Positions 9,720 to 17,836 of a stretch of DNA of 64,000 bases are shown here, in pieces. A program made the translations under genes and the position numbers. The notes beneath the pieces are model-generated. The model worked only from the letters and a program-made list of their open reading frames with translations. It was not told where the DNA came from and did not search any database. The DNA is from Stigmatella ashevillena (GTDB taxonomy: Bacteria; Myxococcota; Myxococcia; Myxococcales; Myxococcaceae). The DNA lies in the NCBI RefSeq assembly GCF_028368975.1, contig NZ_JAQNDM010000002.1, forward strand, positions 8,488,425 to 8,552,424, given 5' to 3'. How positions within the stretch are numbered: position 1 is the stretch's first letter; each line of letters begins with the position of its first letter.

Positions 9720-10523
9720 TTACGGCGACGAAGAAGGAGGCGGGGGAGAGCGGCCCTCGTGGCCTTGCTGGGCGATGGCTTCGTCCACGGCGCCCGGGCC
9801 TCCCAGTTCCCGGTGGAGCTGGATGATGGCGTCACGCGTCCGGCGCAGCAGCGCATCCCGGTCGGTCCCCTGGAGTCCCCGGGTCTCGATGGGCTCCCCC
9901 ACCTTCACGCGGATGTCGTGCCGGCGCAGGCGGATGCCGCCGGTGGGCAGGGCGCGGCCGGAGCCTTCGATGGCCACGGGAACGATGGGCACCTGGGCCT
10001 CGATGGCGAGGACGAAGGGGCCCTTCTTGAAGGGGAGGATGAGCCCATCCACGGAGCGCGTTCCCTCGGGAAACGCCAGAATGCTCTTGCCCGCGCGAAT
10101 GCGTTCACCCGCCTGCTTCAAGCTCTGCACCGCCTTGCGGCGCTGGGTGCGGTTGATGAAGATCATCCCCGTCATCGCCATGTACCACCCGAGGAAGGGC
10201 ACATACTGAAGGGCGTGCTTGGCGATGAACCGGATGTTCACCGGCAGCGCGGCGAACGCGCAGGGGATGTCCATCGCGGACTGGTGGTTCACCAGGAAGA
10301 TGTGGGGCTGGCTCCAGTCGATGTCCGGCAGTGGCTCCACATGCAGGTGGGCGCCGGCGATGCGCCAATGCATGGGGGCCCAGATGCGCCGCGCCATGAT
10401 CAACGGCAGGTTGCCGTTGAGTGTCAGCACCATCAGGATCCCCGACAGGCTGATCCAGAAAACCCCCCACACCACCAGAAAGGCGAGTTGAAGCACGTTG
10501 AGCAGCGGGTAGAGCCACGTCAT
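9720..10523 (-). CDS. PlsC-type 1-acyl-sn-glycerol-3-phosphate acyltransferase
   Basis: A 267-residue acyltransferase with two N-terminal hydrophobic segments. The catalytic HX4D motif is visible as NHQSAMD (near residue 78) and the substrate-binding block as FPEGTRS (near 150). It would transfer an acyl chain to lysophosphatidic acid at the membrane, or to a related acceptor. Bacteria often carry several PlsC paralogues. Without comparison it cannot be said whether this is the housekeeping copy. Confidence 0.85.
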   Translation of the reverse strand: MTWLYPLLNVLQLAFLVVWGVFWISLSGILMVLTLNGNLPLIMARRIWAPMHWRIAGAHLHVEPLPDIDWSQPHIFLVNHQSAMDIPCAFAALPVNIRFIAKHALQYVPFLGWYMAMTGMIFINRTQRRKAVQSLKQAGERIRAGKSILAFPEGTRSVDGLILPFKKGPFVLAIEAQVPIVPVAIEGSGRALPTGGIRLRRHDIRVKVGEPIETRGLQGTDRDALLRRTRDAIIQLHRELGGPGAVDEAIAQQGHEGRSPPPPSSSP

Positions 10524-10672
10524 GTCCGGCAAAACCTCTTGGGCGTCACAGCGCCCCTGGGGATCGTCTTTTTGTCGCGTTGAAGTCAATTGGAGAGGAC
10601 GCAACGCGGTGCCAGACCGGAGGTTACAAGACAAGATTGACTTCGCGGAGGGAGGAACGGACTGCTCTGCCT

Positions 10673-11962
10673 GTGACTTCCCCAACGGACACTCGGCACC
10701 ATGTGGTCATCCTCGGCGGCGGCTTTGGCGGGCTCTACGCGGCGATGAGGTTGAAGCGCGCACCGGTCAGGGTGACGCTCGTGGACCGCCACAACCACCA
10801 TCTGTTCCAGCCGTTGCTCTACCAGGTCGCGACGGCGACGCTCAGTCCGAGCGATATCGCCTCCCCGCTGAGGGGCTTGCTGGGCAGGCACCACATCTCC
10901 GTCCTGCTCGCGGAGGCCACCCGCGTGGATGTCCAAGCCAAGCGTGTGATTCTCGCGGATGGCGAACTGGCGTACGACTCGCTGATTGTCGCCACGGGGG
11001 CCACCCACTCCTACTTCGGGAACGACGCATGGGCGAAGCATGCGCCGGGGCTCAAAAGCATCGAGGACGCGGTGGAGATCCGCCGGCAGGTTCTGCTGGC
11101 CTTCGAGATGGCGGAGCGCGAATCCGATCCAGAGCTGCGCCGGCAGTTGTTGACCTTCGTCATCGTTGGAGGGGGGCCCACGGGGGTGGAGCTGGCGGGA
11201 GCGCTCGCGGAGATCAGCCGCCATGCCCTGGTGCGGGACTTCCAGAACATTGATCCCTCGCAGGCCCGGATCATCCTGGTGGAGGGCACCCATCACCTGC
11301 TGCCCTCCTATCCCGAGGCCCTGGCCCACCGGGCGAGACAGTCGTTGGAACGCCTGGGCGTTGAGGTGCGGACAGGGGTCCGGGTCACCCGGATCGACGA
11401 GACGGGGGTCTTCGTGGGAGACGAATACATCCCGGCCCGGACGAAGCTCTGGGCCGCGGGGGTGGCGGCCTCTCCCCTGGCACGGTCACTGGGCGTGGCG
11501 CTGGATCGCGCGGGCCGGGTCTCGGTCTCACCGGAGCTGACCCTGCCAGGACGGCAGGATGTCTTCGTCATTGGAGACCTCGCATTCATCCAACAGGGGG
11601 AGCACCCCATTCCTGGCGTGGCGCCGGCGGCAATGCAGCAAGGGCGGCACGCGGCGAGCAACATTCTGCGCCAGCTCAAGGGGCAGCCCATGGAGCCCTT
11701 CCGCTTCAATGACCGGGGAACGTTCTCCGTCATTGGCCGCGGTTCGGCCGTGGGGCTCGCCCTGGCACGCTTCCCGATGTCGGGCTACATCGCGTGGCTC
11801 GCTTGGCTCTTCATCCACGTGCTCTTTCTCATCGGGTTTCGAAGCAAGGCGGCGGTGCTGCTGAACTGGGCCTACTCGTATCTGGCCTTCCGGCGCTCGG
11901 CGCGCATCATCACGGGGGCTGTTCCCCTGCTGCCGCGGCCCCCGCCCCCCGGGGAATCATGA
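10673..11962 (+). CDS. Type II NADH dehydrogenase (NDH-2), FAD-dependent
   Basis: About 429 residues. An FAD-binding Rossmann motif (GGGFGG) lies right at the N-terminus, and a second NADH-binding dinucleotide motif (VIVGGGPTGVELAG) near residue 165. The FAD contact VFVIGDLAF is near 300, and there is a C-terminal amphipathic/hydrophobic membrane-binding part (AWLAWLFIHVLFLIG). NDH-2 passes electrons from NADH to quinone without pumping protons. The GTG start is chosen because the fold begins about ten residues later; the purine-rich site GGAGGGAGGA lies rather far upstream, so the exact start is uncertain. Confidence 0.85.
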   Translation: MTSPTDTRHHVVILGGGFGGLYAAMRLKRAPVRVTLVDRHNHHLFQPLLYQVATATLSPSDIASPLRGLLGRHHISVLLAEATRVDVQAKRVILADGELAYDSLIVATGATHSYFGNDAWAKHAPGLKSIEDAVEIRRQVLLAFEMAERESDPELRRQLLTFVIVGGGPTGVELAGALAEISRHALVRDFQNIDPSQARIILVEGTHHLLPSYPEALAHRARQSLERLGVEVRTGVRVTRIDETGVFVGDEYIPARTKLWAAGVAASPLARSLGVALDRAGRVSVSPELTLPGRQDVFVIGDLAFIQQGEHPIPGVAPAAMQQGRHAASNILRQLKGQPMEPFRFNDRGTFSVIGRGSAVGLALARFPMSGYIAWLAWLFIHVLFLIGFRSKAAVLLNWAYSYLAFRRSARIITGAVPLLPRPPPPGES

Positions 11963-11971
11963 TGCCCGGGC

Positions 11972-12919
11972 TCAGGGCTTGCCGGGGCGCGAGAACGCAT
12001 CCGGGCGGCCGGGGAGGGCCCCGTGCGTGTTGGCGTGGAGCCAGCCCCGGCGATCGAGGATGCGGCAGTCGATGGCCAGTTGAATGTCCACGTCTTCGAT
12101 GCGCGCGTGTCCCTCCAGATCGGCCCGCGTGAGGGCCAGCTTGAGGATGCGGTCGTGGGCCCGGGCGGACAGTCCATGGTGGCGCACGGCCAACTCCAGC
12201 ATGCGCTCGGCGCGAGAACTCAGGACGCAATGGCCGCGCAGCAACCGGGGGGGCATCTGGGCATTGCAGTGGACGCCCGGCTCGTCTCGGAAGCGGGTGC
12301 GTTGCCGTTCCCGGGCGGCTTCCACCCGTTCCCGGTAGTAGGTGCTCGGGGGTTCATCGGCGTGGGTCCGGGCGATCTGGTGGTACTCCACGGGGCGGGT
12401 CTGGAGGGTGATGTCGATGCGGTCCAGCAGGGGCCCGCTCACCCGGGCGTGGTAGTCGAAGACGCGGTGCTCAGCACAGGTGCACGTGCGTCCGGGCACG
12501 TTGAAATAGCCGCAGGGGCAGGGGTTCATCGCCGCCACCAGCATCACCCGGCAGGGGTAGGTGACGTTCTGGCTGGCGCGCGCCAGGTGGATGAGCCCCT
12601 CCTCCATCGGTTGGCGCAGCACCTCCAGCACGTTCTTGCGGAACTCCGGCAGCTCATCGAGGAACAGCACTCCGTGGTGTCCCAGGGACAGCTCGCCGGG
12701 CCGCGCCGCGGGGCCACCGCCCACCAGACCGGCATCGGAGATGGTGTGATGCGGGGCTCGGAAGGGCCTCTCGCGCATCAAGGCCTGGTCCTCGCCCAAC
12801 ATCCCGAGGACCGAGTAGATCTTCGTCACCTCCAGTGCCTCGGTGAAGGTCATCGTGGGCAGGATGCTGGGCAACCGCCGGGCGAGCATGGTCTTGCCCG
12901 AACCCGGAGGGCCGCACAT
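11972..12919 (-). pseudogene. comM: comM, 3' fragment (C-terminal ATPase part)
   Basis: This fragment encodes the last 315 residues of ComM (YifB, Mg-chelatase-like AAA+). It begins exactly at MCGPPGSGKT, so Walker A is at the very edge. Walker B (GVLFLDELPEF), sensor 1 (VAAMNPCPCGY) and the C-terminal Mg-chelatase domain are intact. ComM is a hexameric helicase that promotes branch migration during natural transformation. The remaining N-terminal part lies 5.4 kb away at 18349-19002 in the same orientation. Joining the two at the shared GCACAT restores a 533-residue frame. Translation here could only start from element-derived codons (ATG at 12923-12925). Confidence 0.92.
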
Positions 12920-12945
12920 CAACATGTAGAGGACTTCGAGACCCC
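12894..12945. other. attL junction of the integrative element
   Basis: Host comM sequence ends with the core GCACAT at 12914-12919. To the right, element sequence runs to AGACCCC at 12939-12945. That block is the inverted copy of GGGGTCT at the other end of the element. The element-side arm aligns with the opposite arm in 16 of 22 positions. Confidence 0.75.
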
Positions 12946-12982
12946 ATCTCGGGGTAAGGTACTCTTCTCGGAGCCCTTCACC

Positions 12983-14518
12983 ATGCTCGCACCCAAGCCA
13001 AAGGCGTACAGCTACCTGCGGTTCTCAACCCCGGAGCAGAAGCAGGGAGACAGCGGTAGACGACAGACGACACTGGCCCGGGAGTATGCGGAGAAACACG
13101 GCCTGGACCTGGATGCTCAGTTGGCCTTCAACGATGAAGGGGTGAGCGCCTACAGGGGAAAGAACTCCGAGACTGGGAAGCTAGGGGAGTTCTTGGGTGC
13201 GGTGAGGACGGGGATTGTTCCCCCAGGGGCGTATCTGCTCGTTGAGTCCCTGGACCGTATCAGCCGACAGGCAGCACGGAAGGCTCAGAGGGTTCTTGAG
13301 GACATCTGCGAAGAGGGTGTGACGGTAGTCACGCTGACGGATGGCCGGGCATACACCAAGGAACTACTGGACTCAGACCCCACGGCCCTCTTGATGTCCC
13401 TGCTGATCTTCATCCGTGCGAACGAAGAGAGCACCATGAAGTCTCGGCGGCTCAAGGCTGCATGGACTGGGAAGCGCCAGAGGGCCAGCAGCGAGCCGAT
13501 AACCGCGAAGTGTCCGGGATGGGTGAGGCTCAACAAGGCTACCGGCAAGTGGGCGCTAATCCCCGAGCGGGCAGAGGTAGTGCAGCGCGTGTTCCGTGAG
13601 TCCCTGGAAGGACGCGGACAGCACACCATCACTCAAGGGCTCAACAGGGACGCAATCCCCGTGTTCGGGAAGGCCGGGCACTGGCACCGTTCCTACGTCG
13701 CAAAACTTCTGAGTAACCCCGCTGTCATGGGGACCTACGTCCCTCACTCCCTCGAATGGCTGGACGGGAAGCGCGCCCGAAAGGCACTGGACCCAATCCA
13801 GGGTTACTTCCCTGCGGTAGTGGACTCTGAGACGTACCAGCGAGTGCAGGCCCTCCGGATGGATGCTGCAAGTCCCCAGAGGGGCCGTCATGCTGGGAAG
13901 GACCTGCGGAACATCTTCGGTGGCCTCCTCCGGTGTTCGGAGTGTGGTGGGGCGATGGTCATGGTCAACAAGGGGAAGAGGAGTCAGCCTTACGTGGTCT
14001 GCGGCAAGGCGAAGACCGGGGCAGGGTGCGGCTACAGGGCGGTCAGGTATGAACGGCTGGAGTACGCCTTGCTGAATCATGCCCCTCAACTGCTGGCCAT
14101 CATCCCTGGGGGGGGAAGTGAAGAGGGGGAGGAAGTCCAGGCAGAACTCGACCGCGCAGAAGCCGCTCTTGATGCTGCTGATGACCTCCTAGCTCAACTA
14201 GGGGAGGACTACCGGAACACGCGGCTCCGGACTCTCCTGACTCAGATTCAGGAAGTGGAGCAAGAGCGAGATGCCCTCAAGGCCAAGAGGGATGAACTCG
14301 TAGAGAGGCGGGATGCGACGGTCGGCCCGTTCCTCGAACAGCGGGCAAGTGAGGCCCTCTCTGCCGTGACTGCGGAACCCTTGGACAGGAAGCGCGCGAA
14401 TGTGGCGCTTCGGACCGTCCTAGCGAGTGTAACCGTAAACCCCAGAGGTGGACTGATGGTGCTCCGCTGGAAGCATGGGGGAGAGGCTCAACACCTCTTC
14501 TCCTTCCCCGAAGAGTAG
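12983..14518 (+). CDS. Large serine recombinase (integrase)
   Basis: A 511-residue site-specific integrase. The N-terminal resolvase domain has the nucleophile in YLRFSTPEQ (Ser15) and the conserved SLDRISRQ block near residue 90. A recombinase domain follows (about 170-300). Next comes a zinc-ribbon domain with CSEC near 317-320 and two more Cys around 339 and 347. The last part is a coiled-coil rich in E/R/L (about 370-460) that controls direction of recombination in this family. The start is the ATG with GGAG 9 nt upstream; the long open frame before it is comM antisense. It catalyses attP x attB integration; excision normally needs a recombination directionality factor, and none was recognised. 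Confidence 0.95.
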   Translation: MLAPKPKAYSYLRFSTPEQKQGDSGRRQTTLAREYAEKHGLDLDAQLAFNDEGVSAYRGKNSETGKLGEFLGAVRTGIVPPGAYLLVESLDRISRQAARKAQRVLEDICEEGVTVVTLTDGRAYTKELLDSDPTALLMSLLIFIRANEESTMKSRRLKAAWTGKRQRASSEPITAKCPGWVRLNKATGKWALIPERAEVVQRVFRESLEGRGQHTITQGLNRDAIPVFGKAGHWHRSYVAKLLSNPAVMGTYVPHSLEWLDGKRARKALDPIQGYFPAVVDSETYQRVQALRMDAASPQRGRHAGKDLRNIFGGLLRCSECGGAMVMVNKGKRSQPYVVCGKAKTGAGCGYRAVRYERLEYALLNHAPQLLAIIPGGGSEEGEEVQAELDRAEAALDAADDLLAQLGEDYRNTRLRTLLTQIQEVEQERDALKAKRDELVERRDATVGPFLEQRASEALSAVTAEPLDRKRANVALRTVLASVTVNPRGGLMVLRWKHGGEAQHLFSFPEE

Positions 14519-14547
14519 CGAACCCCCGCGCTCTATCGGTCCGGTTT

Positions 14548-14576
14548 GCTCCCCTGCACTCACCTCTCAGGGGAGC
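14548..14576. terminator. Bidirectional hairpin between integrase and KTPK-tail gene
   Basis: GCTCCCCTG (14548-14556) and CAGGGGAGC (14568-14576) form a perfect 9-bp stem with an 11-nt loop. It lies 30 bp after the integrase stop and 34 bp after the stop of the convergent gene. No T-run follows on either side. Confidence 0.5.
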
Positions 14577-14609
14577 ATGGTGTCTCCTTCGGTTTCTCTT
14601 TGGGTACAG

Positions 14610-15161
14610 CTAGTGGAGAAGAGGAGCCGCTTGCTTGGTCTTGTGGGTCTTGGACTTCGGAGTCTTGGCCTTCGGAGTCTTGTGGGTCTTGGACTTCGGA
14701 GTCTTGGGGGGCTTGGACTTCGGAGTCTTGGCCTTCGGAGTCTTGGGGGTCTTGGGCTTCTTCGGAGTCTTGGGGGTCTTGCTCTCCAGTCCTTCAACGG
14801 GGAACCGCCACATGACCAAGGGCACCCGACCGGATGCACGAGAGAACAGGACGATATCCCCTGGGAACTCTCCAGAGATCGCAGGGTCCTCTACCGCGTT
14901 GTGAGATGCCCACAGGTGAGCAGGGTCTTCTTCGTTACGGACAACCCTGCGCAGTTGGTTGATGCGCTCTCGCACTAGAGCGAGCACGGAGTAGATGCCC
15001 ACCGGGGCATCCCGCTCCTGTTCCTCGTCCAGTTCCTTCCTCGCGTAGAGATCCGCAAGCAGTTGAGCCCCCAGAGTCGCTCCAGACAGGGTGGCTAGCT
15101 CCAAGTCCAGGCTGACCACCAGGGGTCTGGGGGTGATGCTGAATCCGCTCTCTTCGGTCAT
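14610..15161 (-). CDS. Element protein with lysine-rich KTPK-repeat tail
   Basis: A 183-residue protein of unknown function. The first ~115 residues form a mixed, partly helical domain (DLELATLSGATLGAQLLADL, later VLALVRERINQLRR). The last ~65 residues are tandem KTPK/KAKTPKSK units, similar in style to histone H1 tails, so the tail probably binds nucleic acid. The chosen ATG has AAAGGA 9 nt upstream. An ATG 48 bp earlier lies inside the first operator palindrome and would be an alternative. The gene is divergent from the XRE regulator and shares its operator region, which suggests repression by that regulator. Confidence 0.6.
   Translation of the reverse strand: MTEESGFSITPRPLVVSLDLELATLSGATLGAQLLADLYARKELDEEQERDAPVGIYSVLALVRERINQLRRVVRNEEDPAHLWASHNAVEDPAISGEFPGDIVLFSRASGRVPLVMWRFPVEGLESKTPKTPKKPKTPKTPKAKTPKSKPPKTPKSKTHKTPKAKTPKSKTHKTKQAAPLLH
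14640..14795 (-). repeat. Tandem repeat coding for the KTPK tail
   Basis: On the plus strand, units related to GTCTTGGACTTCGGA and GTCTTGGCCTTCGGA repeat about nine times with small changes. They encode the KTPK/KAKTPKS units in frame. Such DNA is prone to slippage, so unit number may vary between strains. Confidence 0.7.
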
Positions 15162-15202
15162 GTAGGCCGTCCTTTCGTCGGTGTAGGCCCGCTCACCATG
15201 GT

Positions 15203-15291
15203 AACTCATGAGTTGGGTAACTCAACAGTTTCCATGCGGTCTCTCCTACCACCAAGGTCGGCAACTCCTGAGTTGTGGTAACTTGAGAGTT
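15203..15291. promoter_or_regulatory. Four 12-bp palindromic operators, in two pairs
   Basis: AACTCATGAGTT (15203-15214) is a perfect palindrome. AACTCAACAGTT (15219-15230), AACTCCTGAGTT (15263-15274) and AACTTGAGAGTT (15280-15291) are close variants. Start-to-start spacing is 16, 44 and 17 bp, so they form two pairs whose first members are 60 bp apart. They fill the gap between the KTPK-tail gene and the divergent XRE gene. This is the arrangement of a phage-type repressor controlling both directions. The binding protein is inferred to be the neighbouring XRE protein. Confidence 0.7.
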
Positions 15292-15311
15292 GGGCTGGCC
15301 AATGTCCGCCC

Positions 15312-15617
15312 GTGGCCACACGCAAGTCACCCCACACCCACGGGCGTTCCGAAGTCCGGACAAGGAAGGATCTGGCACCCGCCATCAAGCGGGAGCTAAA
15401 GCGCCTTGGTACGCGGCTCCGCGAACTTCGCACAGAGCGGGGACTCTCTCAGGAAGAGGCAGCAGAGATCATGGGGATTCACCCCAAGTCCATGCCGCGC
15501 CTTGAGGGAGGGAGCACAAACCCCACTGTTGCCACCCTCGTAGCTGCGGCAGTGGCCTTCAAGGTTCCACTCCGAGACCTGTTCCCGGAGAGCGAAGAGG
15601 AAGTGACCGGGAAGTGA
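15312..15617 (+). CDS. XRE-family transcriptional regulator
   Basis: A 101-residue protein with a central helix-turn-helix of the Cro/CI type: LRELRTERGLSQEEAAEIMG, then a recognition helix, then LEGGSTNPTVATLVAAAVAF. The N-terminus is basic and the C-terminus acidic. A GTG start is used, 20 bp after the last operator; no clear ribosome site precedes it, so the mRNA could be nearly leaderless. The operators on both sides of the divergent promoters suggest autoregulation and control of element genes. Confidence 0.8.
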   Translation: MATRKSPHTHGRSEVRTRKDLAPAIKRELKRLGTRLRELRTERGLSQEEAAEIMGIHPKSMPRLEGGSTNPTVATLVAAAVAFKVPLRDLFPESEEEVTGK

Positions 15618-15724
15618 CAGAGGGACATGGCCCTTAGTCCGACCATCCCCAATGGAGGCCAACTCCCTGACGCGCTACCCACTCGGAATAGGGGAGGAGG
15701 GTAACGAAGTAGGTACCAGTCAGA

Positions 15725-15900
15725 GGGGAGGGTAAAGTCTACTATAGAGATACTATAAGGTATCTATAGTGTACTTTAAGGTATCTATTAAGGACTTTAT
15801 AGTAGTTCTTATTTAAGTAGATCTATGTAGAAGAAAGTCTACAGAAGACAGAGAACTTAGAGATCCACGAGTCCACAGGTAGAGATCTGCTAGTGCTCTT
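15725..15900. other. AT-rich island inside the element
   Basis: This stretch is strikingly AT-rich in a GC-rich genome. It contains the repeat AAGGTATCTAT twice (at about 15757 and 15778) and a dyad with GAGATAC facing GTATCT across TATAAG. An AAGTCTAC motif occurs near each end (about 15735 and 15835). No protein reading frame fits. The whole 15618-16110 gap between the convergent XRE gene and the TM-protein gene holds only this island and one copy of the ~120-bp repeat. It could be a replication or transfer origin, a promoter region, or a non-coding RNA. Confidence 0.45.
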
Positions 15901-15977
15901 GCTGGTCTCTGGTGACTTCCGCTTCCGGACCGCGCAACAGACAACACCCTACAGTAGCTCCCAAAACCCTACCCTCT

Positions 15978-16100
15978 CGGCAAAGGTCCTGGGAGGCTCC
16001 AGGCTCCACGAGAGGTGAGGTGGCTACCCCCTTAGCTGGATAGGCGGAATCGTGGCCCTACGGGGCTCCTGGAGGCCTCTGCGGGGCTGTTTGATTGCCG
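15978..16100 (-). repeat. ~120-bp foldable repeat, copy A
   Basis: Copy A begins 10 bp after the stop codon of the TM-protein gene. It has nested inverted repeats: outer CGGCAA/TTGCCG, middle CTCCAG/CTGGAG, inner CCACGA/TCGTGG. It matches copy B at about three quarters of positions by eye, in the same orientation. The outer stem has changed in both arms relative to copy B and still pairs. Confidence 0.6.
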
Positions 16101-16110
16101 TCCGTGCTTC

Positions 16111-16773
16111 TCATTCCCCCGTGGCTTTGGCCGGAGGCGGTAGGACAGATGCCCCGGAAGTTACCACGAGGTTTTGCTCAGGTTCGTGTAGTGCGATTGG
16201 GCCGAGAAGACCCTCTAGCTCTTGTGCGCACTGGTCGATCTTCTGAGGGCCTAGGTTGTGGAGACTGTGGATACTTTTCTCAGTCGCTGCATCCGCACTG
16301 GATCGGTTGAGGCCGTGTGCGTGCATCCGTTCATCCGTGAGTAACTGACCACGGAGGGCCCAGAGTCGTCCTAGAGCTTCGTTGACGGCTTGGCTCAGGT
16401 GCAGTCGTGCAAGTGGCCAGACTTCAAGTAGAGCGTTGGCGCGTTCGTGGACCTCCTTCCTCAGATCTTTTCTCTCCGAGAGATACAGATCGCCGAGCTT
16501 TGGGTGCTCTAAGAGTTCTTCGTCGCTGATCTCAAGGATGTTTCTGCCCATGTAGCAAGCGTCCGTGAAACCGCGCAGCGCGACGATCAATCGATAGGCG
16601 TCCCCCCACACCGTCTCTGCTACTTCGGCCCGGCGTTCAGCTCTCTTGGTTTGCCGGAGTTTCTCCATTTCGTTAGGGATCGTTCTCTTAATCGCCAACA
16701 CTGCTACCACGAACGCTGCGAGGGAGCAGAAGCCGCTTAGAAAGTCGCCTATTTCGGCAAGGATATTGAGCAT
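16111..16773 (-). CDS. Hypothetical one-TM protein of the element
   Basis: A 220-residue protein of unknown family. It has a single N-terminal transmembrane helix (GFCSLAAFVVAVLAI, about residues 12-28). A charged, mostly helical cytoplasmic part follows (NEMEKLRQTKRAERRAEV, then VHERANALLEVWPLARLHLS). No catalytic motif is seen. A GTG 27 bp upstream is an alternative start; neither has a good ribosome site. It lies between two copies of the ~120-bp repeat like a cassette. Base composition is lower in GC than the host genes. A role in defence or superinfection exclusion is possible but not shown. Confidence 0.5.
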   Translation of the reverse strand: MLNILAEIGDFLSGFCSLAAFVVAVLAIKRTIPNEMEKLRQTKRAERRAEVAETVWGDAYRLIVALRGFTDACYMGRNILEISDEELLEHPKLGDLYLSERKDLRKEVHERANALLEVWPLARLHLSQAVNEALGRLWALRGQLLTDERMHAHGLNRSSADAATEKSIHSLHNLGPQKIDQCAQELEGLLGPIALHEPEQNLVVTSGASVLPPPAKATGE

Positions 16774-16829
16774 AGGAGAGCAGCCTAACCAGGGTGCCAC
16801 TCACCGCAACGCAAGGTTGCTCCGTCACT

Positions 16830-16952
16830 TTAGCGAAGGCCCTAGCAGGCTCTGCGAGCCACGAGAGGCAGGGCAGGTAGTCCCCTAGCTGGGCCGGTAC
16901 AATCGTGGCCCAGCGGGGCTTCTAGAGGCCCTGGCAATGCTGTTTGAAGCTA
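16830..16952 (-). repeat. ~120-bp foldable repeat, copy B
   Basis: Copy B starts at the stop codon of the zinc-ribbon gene and ends about 57 bp before the start of the TM-protein gene. The inner CCACGA/TCGTGG stem is identical to copy A, while the outer stem is TAGC/GCTA instead of GGCA/TGCC. The conserved blocks CACGAGAGG, CTAGCTGG, AATCGTGGCC and GCTGTTTGA are shared with copy A. Confidence 0.6.
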
Positions 16953-17435
16953 GGCAGCAACGGTCGAGCCGCAAGCATAGCAGTGGATGGACTCGCGCCA
17001 ATCCTCACTGACCTTAAGGAGCGCTGGCGGGTGGCAAGAGGGCGTCACCAAGCGTGAAGCATCTGCGTGCTTAGGCAGGGGTGGGGGTGGGGTAGAACCC
17101 CGAGTGGATCCAGTAGACCGATATCTGATGTTTCCTTTGCTGCGCCGCGCTACATCCTTGAAGAGCTTGTCGAACCCTTCCATTGCGGACGAGCTAGCCG
17201 CATCTCTAAGGCTGTGGGCCAACTTCATGTGGAACTGCTGTTGCTCCTGAGTCCACCATGAATTGACGGGGTACTCCTGCGCGCAGTATGGGCAGGTGTA
17301 GGTTTCCTGGCTTGGCACCCCTTCGTTGTGTGCCCTGAACTGACGGAGACAGTCCGGGTTCGGGCACTCGCGACTGAGGAAACCCTCGGGGTCCAGCAGC
17401 GGCTCGATGGGCATGGCGATTCGGGCGAGAGTCAT
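16950..17435 (-). CDS. Hypothetical zinc-ribbon protein of the element
   Basis: A 161-residue protein with CPNPDC near residue 24 and CPYC near 48, which together look like one zinc ribbon, and a further CYAC pair at the very C-terminus. The middle is Gln/Lys-rich and helical, and a Pro-rich linker (TPPPPLPKH) follows. The second Met (MPIEPLL, residue 8) may be the true start. No family with known function is recognised. It may bind nucleic acid or protein. It is followed directly by repeat copy B. Confidence 0.5.
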   Translation of the reverse strand: MTLARIAMPIEPLLDPEGFLSRECPNPDCLRQFRAHNEGVPSQETYTCPYCAQEYPVNSWWTQEQQQFHMKLAHSLRDAASSSAMEGFDKLFKDVARRSKGNIRYRSTGSTRGSTPPPPLPKHADASRLVTPSCHPPALLKVSEDWRESIHCYACGSTVAA

Positions 17436-17833
17436 GAGGTAGGAACTCCGGGTAACGACTTCCGGTCGTAATGACCGTTGTCGAACCTACCCGAAGGCTC
17501 TGACATGCCCGTTAAGACCACAGAACCCCCTGCATCCTCTCCCGTCAAGGCACTAGGAGCCTGTTGGGGTAATCCGATGGCCTACTACATGGGCTTCGAC
17601 TCCGGAGCCGGTACTACCGCTCGTAGGTCGAAGCTCGTTTTTCCCGTTACTGCAACACACTCCTAGCTCAGGCTATTAGAAGTCTGGGGCCATCCAACCG
17701 GCGATGGCTAGGTTCCTTGTTTGGAGGAGCAGGATTGCCTAAAGCTTCTTCGTACTTGGCCCGAGGCCCTCACTACTTTTGGCCCAAAAAGTAGTAGAGC
17801 CCCCCGGGAGCTGAAGATCCCGGGAGGCCCATG
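17436..17833. other. Non-coding stretch between zinc-ribbon gene and tRNA
   Basis: No convincing gene is present. The visible structure is a hairpin, CTACTTTT (17773-17780) facing AAAAAGTAG (17786-17794), followed by a CCCGGG-based inverted repeat at about 17802-17823. Both lie just downstream of the tRNA on its strand, so they could help terminate it. Confidence 0.4.
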
Positions 17834-17836
17834 TTG

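Noticed and set aside
15978-16952. The two ~120-bp repeats as true integron attC sites
   Set aside because: The RYYYAAC and GTTRRRY boxes are not present at the expected ends and no IntI-type integrase is in the element.
17478-17666. Possible 50-60 residue plus-strand gene upstream of the tRNA
   Set aside because: No ribosome site, no domain and only a weak hydrophobic patch; not enough to call a gene.
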